Below, piece after piece: positions 4,717 through 5,682 of a stretch of DNA of 5,682 nt. The translations under genes were made by a program, and so were the position numbers. The stretch's first letter is position 1; each line of letters begins with the position of its first letter. Source of the stretch: Clostridia bacterium (GTDB lineage Bacteria; Bacillota; Clostridia; Oscillospirales; Acutalibacteraceae); the NCBI GenBank assembly GCA_017631705.1, contig JAGBSU010000133.1, forward strand, positions 1-5,682, written 5' to 3'. A model generated the notes under the pieces. It had not been told where the DNA came from. It did no database searches and saw only the letters and a program-made list of their open reading frames with translations.

Positions 4717-5682
4717 TTGAAACACAACGATTTTCTTTGTCATAACATAACGGCAACCGAAGACGGTACGCTGTTATTTGCCGGTCAGGATACCACCAAA
4801 CTGGCGGCACAATACGGAACACCGCTGTATTTGATAGATGAGGACCGTATTAGAGAACTTTGCCGTATTTATAAAAACGGCGTTCAAAAAGGATTTGGCG
4901 ATAACGCCAAGGTGTATTACGCTTCCAAAGCCGCTTCGTTTAAGCAAATGTATCGCATTATGCGTGAAGAAGGCTTGGGCGTTGACGTGGTTTCTGCTGG
5001 TGAAATCCACACCGCCGCCATGGCAGGATTTCCTATGGAAAAAGCGTGTTTTCATTCCAATAACAAAACGGAAGACGATATTGCCTATGCCATGGACCAA
5101 GGTGTCGGCACGTTTGTGATTGACAACGAAGAAGAACTGTATGATATCGACCGCCTGGCAGGCGAGCGTGGTATTAAGCAACGCGTTCTCATTCGCATCA
5201 CGCCCGGTATTGATACGCATACATACGAAGCAATTAACACCGGTAAAGTGGATTCCAAGTTTGGGTTTGCAATTGAAACAGGGCAAGGTGCCGCTATCAC
5301 CAAATTGGCGCTCACGTTTTCAAACATTCATCTTGCCGGTTTCCACAGTCACGTGGGTTCGCAGGTGTTTGATTCCGATATTTATATCCGCACGGCAGAT
5401 ATTATGTTGGAATTTGTAGCCGAAATGCAACGCACATTGGGTGTGGTTACCGAAGAATTGGATATGGGCGGCGGTTACGGTGTGCGGTATACCACGGCCG
5501 ACCCGATGATTGACATTGAAGAGAATTTAGTTCAAGTCGGTACGTTTATGAAACAAAAAGCCGAAGAATTGGGAATTACGTTGCCCGTTATCAGTTTTGA
5601 GCCGGGCAGAAGCATTATGGCGGATGCCGGTATGACACTGTATACTGTCGGCACACTAAAAACCATTCCCGGTTACAAAACC
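4717..5682 (+). CDS. lysA: Diaminopimelate decarboxylase (LysA), partial, cut by window edge
   Basis: PLP-dependent, fold-type III enzyme that decarboxylates meso-diaminopimelate to L-lysine, the last step of the pathway; cytoplasmic homodimer. I read 322 residues with an open frame to the window end; the family is about 420-440 residues, so roughly the last 100 are missing, including the C-terminal Cys-Glu-Ser and Tyr active-site segment from the partner subunit. Visible motifs: PLP lysine K71 (VYYASKAAS 67-75), VDVVSAGE at 89-96, DSKFGF at 179-184, HSHVGSQ at 210-216, GGGYG at 251-255 (PLP phosphate) and EPGRS at 295-299. The start is TTG at 4717: it sits seven bases after a strong GGAG site (4706-4709) in the end of dapA, and the first in-frame ATG comes at residue 78, after the catalytic lysine, which is too late. 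Only two bases separate it from the dapA stop, so translational coupling is likely. It shares riboswitch control with dapA. Confidence 0.97.
   Translation, partial: MKHNDFLCHNITATEDGTLLFAGQDTTKLAAQYGTPLYLIDEDRIRELCRIYKNGVQKGFGDNAKVYYASKAASFKQMYRIMREEGLGVDVVSAGEIHTAAMAGFPMEKACFHSNNKTEDDIAYAMDQGVGTFVIDNEEELYDIDRLAGERGIKQRVLIRITPGIDTHTYEAINTGKVDSKFGFAIETGQGAAITKLALTFSNIHLAGFHSHVGSQVFDSDIYIRTADIMLEFVAEMQRTLGVVTEELDMGGGYGVRYTTADPMIDIEENLVQVGTFMKQKAEELGITLPVISFEPGRSIMADAGMTLYTVGTLKTIPGYKT

Noticed and set aside
4774..5286. 170-codon minus-strand open frame antisense to lysA
   Set aside because: It lies entirely inside the strongly conserved lysA coding sequence, has no recognisable domain or ribosome binding site, and follows from lysA codon usage.
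1..5682. CRISPR arrays, transposons, tRNA or rRNA genes, prophage or defence systems
   Set aside because: No direct repeat series, transposase motif, terminal inverted repeats, cloverleaf or defence domain was found; all long frames are core metabolism.

Overview
The window is ordinary, well-packed bacterial chromosome: six protein-coding genes in three transcription units, plus a lysine riboswitch. Moderate GC in the genes, AT-rich intergenic stretches, strong Shine-Dalgarno (SD) sites, sigma-A type promoters with extended -10 boxes, an L-box riboswitch controlling dapA by transcription termination, and an NfnAB-type electron-bifurcating enzyme together suggest an anaerobic Firmicute, most likely a gut-type member of the Clostridia. 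That assignment is inference; no rRNA or taxonomic marker is present.

Positions 1-2050 (minus strand): nfnA, then nfnB/gltA, 3 bases apart, with their own promoter at 2074-2102. NfnB runs off the left edge and lacks roughly its last 55-60 residues. The pair resembles the NADH-dependent ferredoxin:NADP+ oxidoreductase that exchanges electrons among NADH, NADPH and ferredoxin. Positions 2155-3519 (minus strand): a histidine phosphatase gene and a YfcE-like metallophosphodiesterase gene, 19 bases apart, transcribed from a promoter at 3491-3519 and closed by a clear intrinsic terminator at 2155-2180.

Positions 3418-3823 carry no gene but are the most information-rich part. Two back-to-back promoters share a dyad centre near 3528. 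The rightward promoter starts at the foot of a lysine riboswitch (about 3574-3737), followed by a readable antiterminator/terminator switch (3731-3807) just ahead of the dapA ribosome binding site. Positions 3824-5682 (plus strand): dapA and lysA, the first diaminopimelate-specific step and the last step of lysine synthesis, 2 bases apart. lysA starts at TTG and is cut by the right edge.

The logic of the right half is feedback control. When lysine is plentiful the aptamer holds its P1 helix, the terminator forms, and dapA-lysA are switched off. When lysine is scarce the 3' P1 strand pairs with the terminator's 5' arm and transcription continues. I found no undescribed system, CRISPR array, mobile element, tRNA or rRNA. 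The points worth a second look concern fine detail: the switch design, DapA allostery, an Asp cluster ligand in NfnA, and the mirrored promoters.
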